Shown here piece by piece: positions 50,401-62,098 of a stretch of 64,000 nt of DNA (the stretch's first letter is position 1; each line of letters opens with the position of its first letter). The position numbers were made by a program, and so were the translations under genes. Source of the stretch: Gymnogyps californianus (taxonomy: Eukaryota > Chordata > Aves > Accipitriformes > Cathartidae); NCBI RefSeq assembly GCF_018139145.2, contig NC_059483.1, positions 3,473,001 through 3,537,000 on the forward strand. Direction: 5' to 3'. The notes under the pieces are model-generated. The model was not told the DNA's origin. It searched no databases and was given only the letters and a program-made list of their open reading frames with translations.

Positions 50401-53114
50401 AGCTAGGAAGAGTCTGGTGAAGGCAATGTTGAACAGAAGGTAGTAGAGGCATAGAAGGGAAATTATAAAAAGATAGTAACCTGCTAATGAAGTCTAGCTT
50501 AAATGAACTTGAAAATTGCTGCTGCCAGCTATTTTATGGAAGAAAAACTAAAAAATAATTGTAACATTATTTGATTTTTTTGTTTTCCATTTAACCCCAG
50601 GATTTCTGAAACTGATAGCGGTTAGGATCGCACTTCAACATACCCATGACAGTCTCAGAATTATTGAATTTCAGAGACCGCTATGAAAGGGCTTCAACAT
50701 GAAAGGTCTTACACAAGTCTTAGCCATTATCAGCACCAAAGATTTTTGTGGGCTTTTTTTCTCTATTTCATTTTTTCCTTTGTGCATAGGCCTGTTTGGC
50801 TGTAACTTTCCCTCTGGAATAACCACTTTTCATACGATGTTGAAGACGAATCAACATGCCTGAAGCAAGGGAATAGAAGTTTTACTATACCAGATGAATT
50901 AGCTCCTATTGCTCTTTTCACTATAGTTAATGTGTGATATTTTAGAAAAATAAACATGTGAGGTAAAACTACATAGTGTGGCATAAGGGAGAGAAGAGGC
51001 TGGGGAAGGCAGCCCTTCCAGAGATGTTCACTGATCACAAGGTGCTGCTGTGTGTGGTGAGAAGCAAGCTGGAGTAATTTCAGGTGAGTCCTTACTCAGT
51101 GGTGCTTTAGATATGGACCAAACAAGCAGAATTTGGTCCCAGATTATGTTTTTTTAATAAACTTTAGAAGGAAATTGCTTACATGAAAAGATGCACTTGT
51201 TCCAAAGACAGATAGAGAGAAACTATGATTTATCCCTAGGTTACAAAAAATTCTGCTAGCCTTATGGAGCTTTATACCCAGAGAGAATCCCTTTGTTATG
51301 TGGACCTACAAATAACAACAATATAGAATTCAGAGTACTATGAAAGTCTCAGGATTTAGTTCACAAAAACTAATAATAAAATATTATTCATATGATTTCT
51401 ACCATCAATTTTTTAATTTAACACCTATGTGTCAAGGTGTTTTCTAAGACAAGCTTCGAAAACATTAATCACCTTCAGGTAATTAATTTTTTTTAATTCT
51501 GTCTAGCTATGGCATAATAAATATCACAGTACTGCTCCTTTTCACATGTACAGCTGATTGGTCTCAGCCCAAATTAACATATTTGAGCACTGAACACTGG
51601 AAAATGATATTTGCTCTCAAAAGACAGTGATCCCAATGCTGCTACTGACTCTGTGAGAAGGCGCCTTGGAGAGCACAGAACTGCCTTTACTTCAAAGGGG
51701 CTGCATGTCAGTGGAGGAATAATTACAGCAATGTAGACTTCATTATGCATATGCCAGAGCATGAGCTATTTTATTAGTGCTGCAATCCCAGGGTGTGGTT
51801 GGGTTTTTTTTTAATCCAAGGCAGGTGACTAGGTGGTGTCAGTCTCCCTTCTCATCCCAGAGGCCTCCAAAAGCAGGTTAACTCCACCTCACCTTCCAGC
51901 CAAGCACTGCCTGGTGGGCAAGTCCTAAGCTCAGCCAGGCAGGAGAGCATCACCTACACCCGTCAGCTGTGAGCACTTTCTTTCAGAGCACAGCTGGGAA
52001 AGAAGAAGAGCAGCTGATAATCACTCCTGATATACTAGTCTAGGGAATATAACATTTCAGTGCTTTCCTCAGCCCAAGCAAATTCAAATCAATACTGCTT
52101 GTTCTGCAGGAGAACAGCTACAGGCTGGTCTCAGGGAAGAGCCTCTCCCCCTCCTGCCAGAGCCGGCAGGAAAGGATTAAAGATTCATAGGAGCACAGAG
52201 AAATAGGAGGAGAGAGAAAGGGGCTCTAAACCCATGACTAAGGCATTCGGCTCTATAGAGGGAGATACACTTCAAAACTTCACTTTAAGGTTATGCATTT
52301 CATCAAGCAGACTGTTTAATATAAAAGGCAGAAACAACCTGAGGCAGAAGTCAAAGACCCTTTTACATAAGGCAGCACTGCTTGTCTCATCCCATGCTCT
52401 CCACACACCCAGCTTCCTATACCCTGCTTTCATGTGCACCTCCACCCCCACCCTTCTGCTGGCTGAGGATTTGGCATATTCCCCCACCAAGCAGGTCCAC
52501 AGGGCTCCTACTTCCTTAGGAGTGTTTTGTTTTTTAATGTAGCCCTGGTGTAGTAATGTTAGCATATAGAAAATCCTACAGATACAGCATCCCAGCTTTA
52601 AACCCTGGCAGCTCTTATGCACAAGCAAATGCAAATGCACAAGTGATCCTGCTGCTTCTAACAAGATTAGGAACTTCCTTAAAGCTCTGCAGGGAGCCAG
52701 CTTGAAGGAAACAGGCCTTATAGCAGACTTCACTTCTAAGAAAATAAATGAATAACAGTCCACCCTGCAGTCTTGTATCAAGTATTAGCATTTAGGCAGC
52801 AGCTTCTTAATCATAGTCAGGTCAAACTCATATATAGCTACAGAAATGAAGGCTTCTTCAAACTTCCTTCCTCCTCCCAACATGATATTCTTTACATCCT
52901 AGCTCTATATAAAGCACATTTTTTTGATAATAAAATAACAGTATATGTTGATTACATATAGAAAAAACAGCTGACCTAAAGAACTTAAGCTAGAGAAAAG
53001 ACACATCTCAGAGGAAAAAAATACAGCTTACCTTCCCACCCCTGCACTCCAGAGCCCCACTAACAAGCAGAGGAAAGCCACATGCTGAACTTTATAAGGT
53101 GTGTTAATGAGCCT

Positions 53115-53209
53115 CATAAATAACAACAGCTGAGGCTGGAGAGCGGCCGGTGCATAAATAGGCAAGGAGGGGCTGGATGAGGAGATGAGTGGTTTAGGCT
53201 GAGTCAGGT
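53115..53209 (+). promoter_or_regulatory. Possible intronic TATA-type promoter with splice donor
   Basis: Two CATAAATA boxes (53115-53122 and 53153-53160) sit around a short GC-rich step with two of the few local CpGs (GAGCGGCCGG, 53141-53150). A possible donor CAG|GTAATG follows at 53205-53213. The layout resembles a small promoter plus first exon in antisense to CNTN6, but this is pattern reading only; CATAAATA is also close to a MEF2-type site. Confidence 0.2.
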
Positions 53210-56029
53210 AATGTAGGACAGCTTTGCTCTGTCTTTCAAAAGCTAACTACAGGCTATGGTTTTTTGTTCATTAACTATAGCAAGTGTTATTGTCTTGCTT
53301 GATCTAAGATATAAGCTATGCCTTTAAAAGGTAGGTCTTTTTTCTTTCACTTTTGTGTTTGATCTTTACTGAAAGTGCTAATGTTTGTTCATAGCAATAT
53401 AGAGTAGGTTCTCTTTTAGTGTTAAACTTTTTAGAATAGCTTTAATGTGACTCTGTAAAGTTTTTGTTCTCTGAGAGTTACCTTAAGGTCTAAAGCTGTT
53501 GGAGCAACCCTTCTGTACTTTCTTGGTTTTTATCACATAACTGCCTAATATATTCTCTATCCCTTATTAGAGTGAAATCACTTATTTCTCTTGTATAAGC
53601 AAAAATAGGTTATCAGTGTAGTCTCAGTTAAGAAGCATGCATACAAAAAAGCAGTAGTAAAGCTGTTCTTGTCAACCATATCAGAAAACTAAGTTTGGCT
53701 AAGCTTAAGCTTTAAATGTTTTAAATATTTTTGAATGTGGAAAACTACTTACAGCATATGATAAACAGCTGAGTGGCCTAATGATATCTGTAGGGCTTGC
53801 TTTCCTGTGAACCTAGCAGAAAGTTTAACTTCAGATTGTTTGTGGTATAGGGCTAGATAACCTTGGCAATGTGTTGGCCTCTGTAGTGAGGGGTAGAAAG
53901 AGGAGTGAAACATTTCTCTAGATACCATAGATAGCAGAAATATTTTCTGAGCTCTCATTCTATCTACTTATTCCTACTTATGGATGTTATATGGGAAGAA
54001 ACTTCAATTAATAAGAACTCCTTGCTTTCTTAGGTTCTTGCCCTTCTGTCTCTTCTATGGCTAGAAGAACCAGATACAGACTTTCTAGATTAACAGGAAG
54101 GCAGGAGGCTTTACCTAGTGCATCCTATTCCAAAATAACTATATTAAAGATAGCTACTTCAAACAACTGCTGTGCAGAGGTTTTCTGTCTTCCTTCAAGT
54201 CAAAGGAGAACAAAGCCAGTAACCATCAGAACCATGTTCCTCTTCCCTCTATGTCCCTATGTTCTACCCTAGGGGTAGGGCTAGGTCTGTTAAGTGACTC
54301 ATCCTGGGGAAAGAAGCAGCTGGTCTGTAGGAAGGAGTGCCTGAAGGGCTGCATCCATCTGCTCTGGCTTCCTTGGGTGTCTTTTCAATGACATGGGTAA
54401 CTTCTTTCCAAGAGCATAGTCTGTGTTTTCTACCCAAACAGTTAACAGCAGTGTCCCTGTAAATGCTCATACTAGCAAAAAGTCTGCATTGATTATAGGC
54501 TGTACCTACTAAGTTGGACAGGAAATTCTAAGAGCAATCTTGTTTCATAGTGTATAGGACACATAATACAGCTTGTATTGTCTTACTTATGCTAACGTTA
54601 CAGGAAAGGCAACTCTTTTCCTGCTTTTATGGTGTATCTTCCAAATTCCTTGATATCTACCTAAGTCCTGTCACATTTAAAGCACTGCATGGAACACCTG
54701 TAGCTGTATGCAAGGCTAGTAATCCTTTCTCCTGTAGGTATTGTGAGTCAGAGGCAAGGGTTTCAATTAAAAAAAGAACTAAATATACAATCCTTTTTAA
54801 TAAAAACAACTTGCTAAGCATCCTGAGATAGTATACAACTTATCATAGTTTGCACCATGTACTTCATCCCTATGGCATATAATTTTGGATCATAAATACG
54901 GTGTTTATGGATGACAAAAGAACTTGGTTTCAGTTCTCTAGAGACTTGTTATTTCAGATAATGTATTTTTCAGGTCTATTGGTCAACAGCTCACATATCC
55001 AGCTTAAGAAACACTGTGGCAAAGGCTTTGTTCATGGGATACCATTTTGTCAGTTCAATTAATCTGGGGTGAACTCACTTGTTAACTATTTATTTGTTCT
55101 GAATGTTTTCTTCTGCTCATTCCTATTTGTCAAATCATAATTTTACCCTACAGCAAGAGGAAAATATATAGCTTACTGACTCAAGAATGAATGTGTTGTC
55201 TTTCTGTCTGTCCCACTGATACATTTCAGGAACTCTTTCAAGCTTTTTCTGCCCTTAAGGACCAGGTTTCACTTCATCTCCTTGATTATATACTTCTTTC
55301 ATATGGCTGTGAACACTAAGTGAACTGACATTTCCTCTCTGTTCAAGACTTGCGGGCTTTAAATTGATTGATGGGTTTCTCTACATCTCTGATATACTGC
55401 ATCCTCTTTATAGATCACTATTTACCGTCTCATGGGAATTTGTCTTATAACTCTGTTTCTTTACAAAGAATTGAGGAAACATTGCTGAGGGCAGGATGTT
55501 GGTGCTAGCAGACGGAAAACTGCAGCTCCTGTGGATGGGTGGTCACTCCTGCCAAAAGCAGGACATGAGTCATCTAAGAGCTGCTGATTCTTTCAGTCCA
55601 GAACAAGACAATTTGGTAACTATGCTATTGATATTTCCCCTTTATTAATATACATTTGCTTTTCCAGGGTAAAATTTCCAATCATCTTCAGCTAGTTATG
55701 GTAGGAAACCACAGTTCTTACTCCAGACTTCAAAAGATCTGAAGCAGTTTTGGTCTGGGTTCTAACACCCCTGGAGGAGATTTGTGAATGTATATGGCTC
55801 AAAACTTGCAAGAGTCAATGTTGCAGGAAAAAAATATAAATCTCAAAAGATCACTCAAGAGCTTCTCACTTCTGGTAGGTACAAAAAGTGTTAAGGAAAA
55901 ATGACAACAGCAATGTACATAAATGTTCAAGCCTCTGTATTGCTCTGTAAATGCTGATGTTGGAGGTGGTAATACACCTATAAAAAGGGGGAAAAGGAAA
56001 ATTGCACCCCATACTTAGAGTTCTCTTAG

Positions 56030-56446
56030 ATGAAAAGTCTGAAACATCATGCTAAATGCATTACTGGTTCATTGCATGTCACCTGGACTTTACCTCTTCC
56101 AGAAAGGAAGACCTCAAAAACAGCCTTATGGTTAAGAAGCAGTAGTAAGCAATGGCCACATATGCAAGGCACCCCCAAATCAATTCCCCAGAAAACTCCT
56201 TTTCATTCTTTATCTGAAGCATTGAAAATTATCAAGCAACCTGATCTCATCAGACCTCCTTTAATCAAGGAGTTTACCTCTCCAGAAGTCCCTTCCAATC
56301 TAAATTATCAGAAAGGAGAGAATCAGGTATTCAAGAGCAGAAGACAACTTTTCGTGACAAATCTAATATGTGAAATGCAGGATGCAAGTTATAGCATTGC
56401 AGTAGCAAGCACTAAAAGGCAAAACAGTCATTCTGTTCAGACCTGA
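56030..56446 (+). other. Unrecognised open frame, 138 codons, antisense in a CNTN6 intron
   Basis: An ATG-initiated frame of 138 codons on the plus strand ends 371 nt before the Ig2 exon. The predicted protein is hydrophilic, rich in Ser, Lys, Pro and Gln, with no membrane segment and no motif I know. An AATAAA lies downstream at 56624-56629. A separate 42-residue frame is at 55191-55319 on the same strand. It could be a chance frame, an exon of an antisense transcript, or part of a decayed retrocopy. Confidence 0.2.
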
Positions 56447-56816
56447 AGTGGTTTTATTGTAGGAAGAGTTGCTGATGGTTGCTCTTCTGCTGCTCCATAT
56501 AGGTGAAGGAGCTGTGATAACCAGTTATGTCAGGAGACAGTCTTTCACACCTTCATGCTTTCTTTGCTTGTGTCATGCCCAAAGAGCGATGACATGTTCT
56601 AGTCCCTCAAGTAACCACAGAATAATAAAGGGCCCCCTAAGAAGTGTGAACCCCAGTGTATTTTAAAGAAATGGAATCCAAATTTGTTGTAAACCCATAC
56701 ACTTGATGCATAAATAAATTCCAGTGTTACTCAGGCAAGGAACTGCATAGGCTACTTCTCCTGAGCTATAGCAGTCGATGTTCAGGCTGCACACAATGTA
56801 GAGTTATTCATCATAC

Positions 56817-56912
56817 CTCCATAATGTGGTGGAGGACCACAGAGCAGAACCACTCCTTGTCCTTCTCTGACTGACACCGTGCTTCTTGTTTTCGTTTCAA
56901 AATTTTCAAGAT
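56817..56912 (-). CDS. CNTN6: CNTN6 exon: start of Ig domain 2
   Basis: A 96-nt exon after a long polypyrimidine tract and acceptor CTCAAG, ending at donor GTATGA, phase 1 at both ends. It encodes [20 protein letters not shown] and [11 protein letters not shown], holding the Ig1-Ig2 linker and the B-strand cysteine of Ig2 that pairs with NYTC in 47266-47469. This is the most 5' exon seen. No Ig1 exon (expected WKQNG-like and DGGSLAI-like motifs) was found between 56913 and 64000. Confidence 0.94.
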
Positions 56913-57054
56913 CTTGAGAGAGAAGGAGAAAACAAGACCCAGTTATTTTCTGTCAGGTTTATTCCTAACTGTATCCCAAGCTATGCAATGCTCATGTAAC
57001 TCAACATATTCACGTATTCAATAGCATAATATAATCTCAATATGTGAATTGACA

Positions 57055-57290
57055 TACTGTATGGAAAAATAGCTCATCCAACCTAGTATCTAGTCCTTTG
57101 GCAATTGTGAGATACCTATTCATAAAGCAGTTATACTCTAACCCTGTGAGTTTGTATTTACAATCCCTAATTGCACAGCTAGTGTATTATTCCATGACTC
57201 TTTCTAGCACCATTTTTTGAAACTTATTAGACTCTTAATCTACATGAGTGGGAAAAAATTTTGTCATCTTTCCTTTTTTATAGAAATAAA
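57055..57290. mobile_element. Probable decayed ancient retroposon fragment
   Basis: TCATCCAACCTAGTATCTAG followed by TCCTTTGGCAATTGTGA resembles the 'gtccatctagcccagtatcctgtct..gacagtggcc' part of the repeat at 34783. The later TTTTTTGAAACTTATTAG fits its right half. The match is weak. Confidence 0.4.
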
Positions 57291-59554
57291 AAGCAGGTGT
57301 GCTCTTCTATATATACAAGTGATAATTAAACATCATCAGGACTCCCACAGAGCATGTGTTTAAATGATGATAAAAGTATGTTGTATTCTTAATGAGTCTG
57401 TTCTGTCCTAAAGCTGGCTGCACTAAGTGGATGTTTTAATTGACTCGAACTTTAGCACTGGTTTTAAAGGGGAGAAGGACGATACTTTCAGTAGGAAAAT
57501 ATGTGATGGTTTAGGGAAATCTCCTGTATAAACATGTCCATGCCTATCTCCCATAGGTGACTTTTATGGCTATTAATTTTTATTTTTCTTACTAAATCTA
57601 ACACCACACACAATCTCCTCTGCTTTCTCGCATTTCACTGAGATGTGGAAGTACTATCCGTCTCATTCCCTTTAAATAACTCAATTACAAAACATGACAC
57701 AATAGATGTACTTTAAAAAATTATTATTTACTTTTTGATCTAGTTCTCATCCTAATGAAAAGACTTACTACTTTTGTCAGAGTACTTTGGGAAATGATAG
57801 CTTGAAATACATTCAAAATATGTTTTAATATAATAAAGATCATCTTCCCTTTAAAACTCTTTATACCATAGCATCGTATACTGCTTGCCTTAAGCTTATT
57901 TTATTTACCTTGCTGCAGTTTCTTGTTTCAAACATTGTTCCATTTTTCATCAGCTGAAAAACTACCTGATCCAGAGCTCAATAGAGAGAAACAGTTCTCG
58001 TTGGTCAAAGCAATAATGATTACTACCTGTACAGGCTCAGCTATTTATGTCAATATATCAATTTTCTCCCCCTTAGTTGAACTTTATACAGTTAATTTTT
58101 CTTTTCCTCCTCTTCATCTCCTGTATATTGGTCTCCTATGAAGACATTGTCTACTCAGAAGTGACTGAATTGAATTAGGCAGCTGTAGCACCTCTTTGCG
58201 CTGTCATAGCCGCAATAGATGGTACCTGTCAATACACTGGGAAAGTGTTTTAAACTCTGATGTTCTTTTAATTGCCTGCTGGCTAGATCTCTGCCTTGCA
58301 GTCTGGGTAGTCCGGGGGGACAAAAAAAGACAAGAAAGGCCAAAAAAAAAAAAAGAAAAAACAATAATTTATTTAGTTTTAGTACATCCTGTAATACTAA
58401 TTGGAAAAGAAAACAGTGGATGGATATAATATGACTAACTAGAGTCTGGATTCATACTTAGAAGGTACTCACTGGTCCAATCGCTGAATGTGGGGATTTA
58501 TTTACCTGTTTTGAAAATTCAGTCTGATAAAATTTATCAGCTTTTTTCTTTTTCTTTTCTTTCCTGTGGGTTGTTTTGAGAAGAAAAAGGCCAGCACAAA
58601 ATATTTGTGTGGAAAAGTGGCCCCTGGGACAACTGTTAAGACACTAGATGGGGATTTGCTTGGGTTGGCTGGCCTGAGGCTTTGTGCTATGGGAGAAGGG
58701 ACCAGCTTTGTATGGGGAAAAAAAGACCCTCGAATTTTCCTATTTATTATGTTAAATAGAAAAAATTGGAAAGGTGCAAAACATTCAGAACTTCTAGGAT
58801 TCAGGCACTAGCAACAAAAATGGTCACATTTCCCTTTCCTATCACTTTCCTTGAGCTGCTAATACAATGCAGATCATGCAGTTTCTACATAAAAGTGGAG
58901 TTAAAAAAAAAAACAAGACTCTTGGGCAGTATGGAAAATATATATAGTCCAACTAGTGGTTTCCAATGCTTTCTGCTATGGTAAATCAGGCCTATTGTTC
59001 TGCTGATTAGAAAATTTCACTTGTTATGAGACACCTGAGAAAGGAGGGGGGGGGAAAAAGGAAGCACAGTGCAGCAGTAGCAAAAGGTTTTCATGACAAT
59101 TGAGAATTAACTATGTAATACTTTACTCTGAAATTGGAATAGATTTTCGGAAGTAATATGTTGCTAGTAGCAATTCTTAGTTTAACGACATGATGTGTCA
59201 TGATATCTTTTTTACTCTAATTTTAGAAACTGTATCACCTGTCTGTGTTTCTGTTAAAACCATGACAAGTATCCCTGACTTAATGAAAAAGTGGTAGTAC
59301 CAGATCTCTTATGGGATCCACTATTTTATAATTAATAGGACTACTTTGGTTATATGTGGGGAAAAAGTTGACTTTGCCTTTTTAATCTACACTTTTCAAC
59401 CTTAAATTGAGTATCAAAATCCGTATGCAAGAGTCTGAGCTCTTTCATAGCATGTTCATAGGTTGGTTATACAAAGCAGCTCAGCTTTTCCTAGTGCTGG
59501 AGAAGAGATTTTCATCCCATTATGCTTACTAGTGAATCACCAGTATAAAACAGT

Positions 59555-59760
59555 AGATATGGAGGCACATAAATGGTCATTTAATCTAGTTGTCTGGCCC
59601 ATGACAGGTACAAGTATGCTATGTCCTTCCTAACAGATACTTATTTAACCCACTTTTAAAGACCTCTAGGGATAGACATTTTCTTTAGACAGTCCATTCC
59701 AGTGCTTGACTCTGAGGTCTTCATCACACTGCATCTTTTAGAAAACCCCACCCCCAAAAA
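59555..59760 (-). mobile_element. CR1 LINE 3'-end fragment
   Basis: The segment follows the familiar reverse complement of a sauropsid CR1 3' region in order: GGTCATTTAATCTAGTTGTC, a CATGACAGG step, TTTAACCCACTTTTAAAGAC, CTCTAGGGATAGACATTTTC and AGTCCATTCCAGTGCTTGAC. It is diverged, with no intact reverse transcriptase and no clear 8-bp terminal repeats, so it is an old, dead, 5'-truncated copy lying on the minus strand, the same orientation as the gene. Ends are approximate. Confidence 0.8.
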
Positions 59761-61074
59761 TTGAGTAGGCCTAAACAGGAATGATCTTTTTTCTATCTGA
59801 AGTTGATTTTGATAGATAATCGTACAAAACGAATTTATTCAGTGTCTCTCTGTAATAAAGAATCATTACATATTAAAAAAAACTCTGAAAGAGCAAACCA
59901 AAGCAAAATGAGTAAAAATAACTCATTAGGGGAGTCAGTCTTACTTCTGTTGTCATCTTTATTGGACCCTTTCTCCAGGCAGGCAGCATCTCCTATGAAA
60001 TATTATGACACTTCATTCAGATGGGATTCAATAATGAGTTATAAAATTGTCTGTCTTTGTTACGTAGCCCAGGGTGATAGAGAGGAAAGAGGTGGACCAT
60101 CAGAAATAATGTTTCTTTTTGCTGGAAGCAGTCTTTTTGCCCAAAAGATTTTTGCATCCATTTTTCCCCCTATGGGGTTGTGTGCATTTTCAATGATGAA
60201 TTGCGATCTAAAATGTGTTAAATATATATAAAAAAGTAACCTGAAGACAAATATAAATGTAGATATTCTACTTTGCTCTTATTCTGAAAATCTGGCCACC
60301 TCTCAAAACCACTTCTCTTTGCCCTGAGTGGGCATTTACACCAACAGAGCACAACCACTCTGTTCTCCCTCTTACTGTTACCTAGCATAGCTTTATAAGA
60401 TAACATGACATAATCTAATAAAGCGTAATGTTGCTTGTCAAAAAGAGTATCAAATAAGATCGCTAAGATCAGGTGTTTGGCGCACATTTAGATTGCTAAT
60501 ATGCACTTAGGAATAGTATGACTATTTAACAGATGATATATTTGCTAACTTCAGTGTTTCTGCAGAGATCTATAAATAAATTATCACCTAGTTCCTACAT
60601 AATTCCTGCCATTCTTTGTCTGTATTTATCTCATTTATGAACAACGAGTTCCCTCACACCGCATTGCTCTCTCAGCTGTGAGTTTTAACAAAACCCCAAC
60701 TTTTTTCCAGCGCTGTGCATGTTGGCAGATTACTGTTGGTATAGCACAATTAATCAGTTGGATGTGATAATGAGGTCATGTAGGCTAAGCAAAATGCTCA
60801 GATGAACAAGTGATTCTTCACAGCGAAGAGCAGAAATAGAAGGACTCTGCTGTGTGTGGTGAGAAGTCATCATCTTTGGCTGGGAACACTTGCAGATTTA
60901 AGCAAGAAAGGTATGTGCTCAGAACAAGCAAAACATATGGCATTTTGTGGAAACTGAATTAGAGAATGACAGGGCTTTCTCTGATGTAAGTGGGAACACT
61001 TGAGGCGAAGGAGGCTTTCAGCTCCTTGCCAGGTATGAAAGGAGGACTGGGGAGAAGGAATGGGCCAGAGCTTT

Positions 61075-61160
61075 TTTCAGCTGGTGTAAGTCAATAGTAC
61101 CCCACTGGGGTCAAGGAAGTTATGCTGATTTATGACAGCAAAGGATATGGCCTGCAAGTC
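61075..61160. repeat. Dyad-symmetric sauropsid repeat (MITE-like)
   Basis: CAGCTGGTGTAAGTCAATAG, then GGTCAAGGAAGTTATGCTGA and a TTATGACAGC end. The outer arms AGCTGGTGTAA and TTATGACAGCA are imperfect reverse complements. This matches a common sauropsid interspersed sequence with the reading 'agctggtgtaaatcagc...gctgatttacaccagctgaggatctggcc'. The class (DNA-type MITE or other) is not settled here. Confidence 0.55.
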
Positions 61161-62098
61161 TTCAATGTAGATATTCAATTACAATAAAAACAGAAGTTGA
61201 GAAGAATAGCATTTTTGGATGAGGACGACCATCAGCGTAGCTTTACTGAGTACAGAGCTGCCATTGAGAGAAGGCAAGCAAACCCACAATGGTGGGTGAG
61301 GTGTTTACCTGACATGGTGATTTATGCAGATAGAAATGGATAGTAACTGATATACACAAATATTTCCTGCTAAAGTACTTGTGTTAATAGGCTAATTAAT
61401 AGGTTCAGCTACACAGTGTTTTTTCTTTAGTGTTTTAAACTCAGCACTGACATAATTGCTGATTGTATCATGAATATATCTCTTCTCATTTCGCCACCAC
61501 TACTACTACCCACACATCTGGGTTAGTTTTTAAATATAAAACTGCCTTACAAGCGTTAGAGTGGTAGGTTTAACTTGCACAACAGAATGTGTGAAGACAT
61601 GGTCAGTTTTCCTGGGAACTACTTCTTAAATATGTCTGATAGGAACAAAAACCTAATCACAAGTAGCAGCTCATTCATTTCAACCTCCCAATCATGTGTT
61701 TGAAATTCCTTAAACTGCTTGGGCATAGGCGTAGCATTTCTAAATCAGTCCATTTTAAGAATGAGCATAGGACAGCTCTGTATTACTGAATAGCAAACAA
61801 GGAAACTGGGGTGTTTTAATACATGAAATTGTTACAGACAATTAGAGAAAGTCCAATTTATCACCTTGCATAATTACCAACAGTTCATCTGAATTAATGT
61901 AATTTCATGCTTTCTTGAAGTTTTTCTTCCATAAATGTTTTGTCATTACATAATCCCAAATATTATAGTTGTAATTACTTGTTATTGAAATGTGCAATGA
62001 ATGTTAAGGCATTAGTAGTAAGAGCACTTTACAAATTAGCTATGCTCCTGAGGACAAATCAATATAATTTTTCACATTTCCATGGGGCTGTGTCAAAT

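Larger units (their letters stand above)
47470..56816 (-). other. CNTN6: CNTN6 intron, 9347 nt
   Basis: A GT-AG intron splitting Ig domain 2. From about 51.8 kb on, its base composition changes: CpG is nearly absent, with none at all in 53150-54595. It also has a TATA-like segment (53115-53160), open frames on both strands around 52234-52781 and plus-strand open frames at 55191-55319 and 56030-56446. No protein was recognised. Confidence 0.75.
245..56912 (-). other. CNTN6: Contactin-6 gene, interior part (14 coding exons with introns)
   Basis: Contactin-6 is a GPI-anchored neuronal cell-surface adhesion protein with six Ig and four FN3 domains. Known family roles are neurite growth, dendrite orientation with CHL1 and PTP-alpha, Notch signalling in glia, and binding of the PTPRG carbonic-anhydrase-like domain through Ig2-Ig3. 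Fourteen exons here spell a continuous 681-codon segment covering Ig2-Ig6 and FN3-1/FN3-2, with every intron GT-AG and every junction phase consistent (the segment begins and ends in phase 1). Diagnostic matches to contactin-6 rather than contactin-3, -4 or -5 include [51 protein letters not shown] and [14 protein letters not shown]. The gene is partial: signal peptide, Ig1, FN3-3, FN3-4 and the GPI signal lie outside. All paired Ig cysteines in the visible part are intact, so the gene looks functional. The assignment rests on remembered family sequence, not a database search. Confidence 0.96.

Noticed and set aside
55340..55445. Faint resemblance of a translated stretch to the end of a retroelement reverse transcriptase
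   Set aside because: Only scattered residues agree, the expected neighbouring domains are not in order, and no LTR or primer-binding site was seen. Too weak to call a retroelement.
59803..60231. Plus-strand 142-codon open frame after the CR1 fragment
   Set aside because: No recognisable domain, low-complexity composition and no promoter, splice or poly(A) context; most likely chance.
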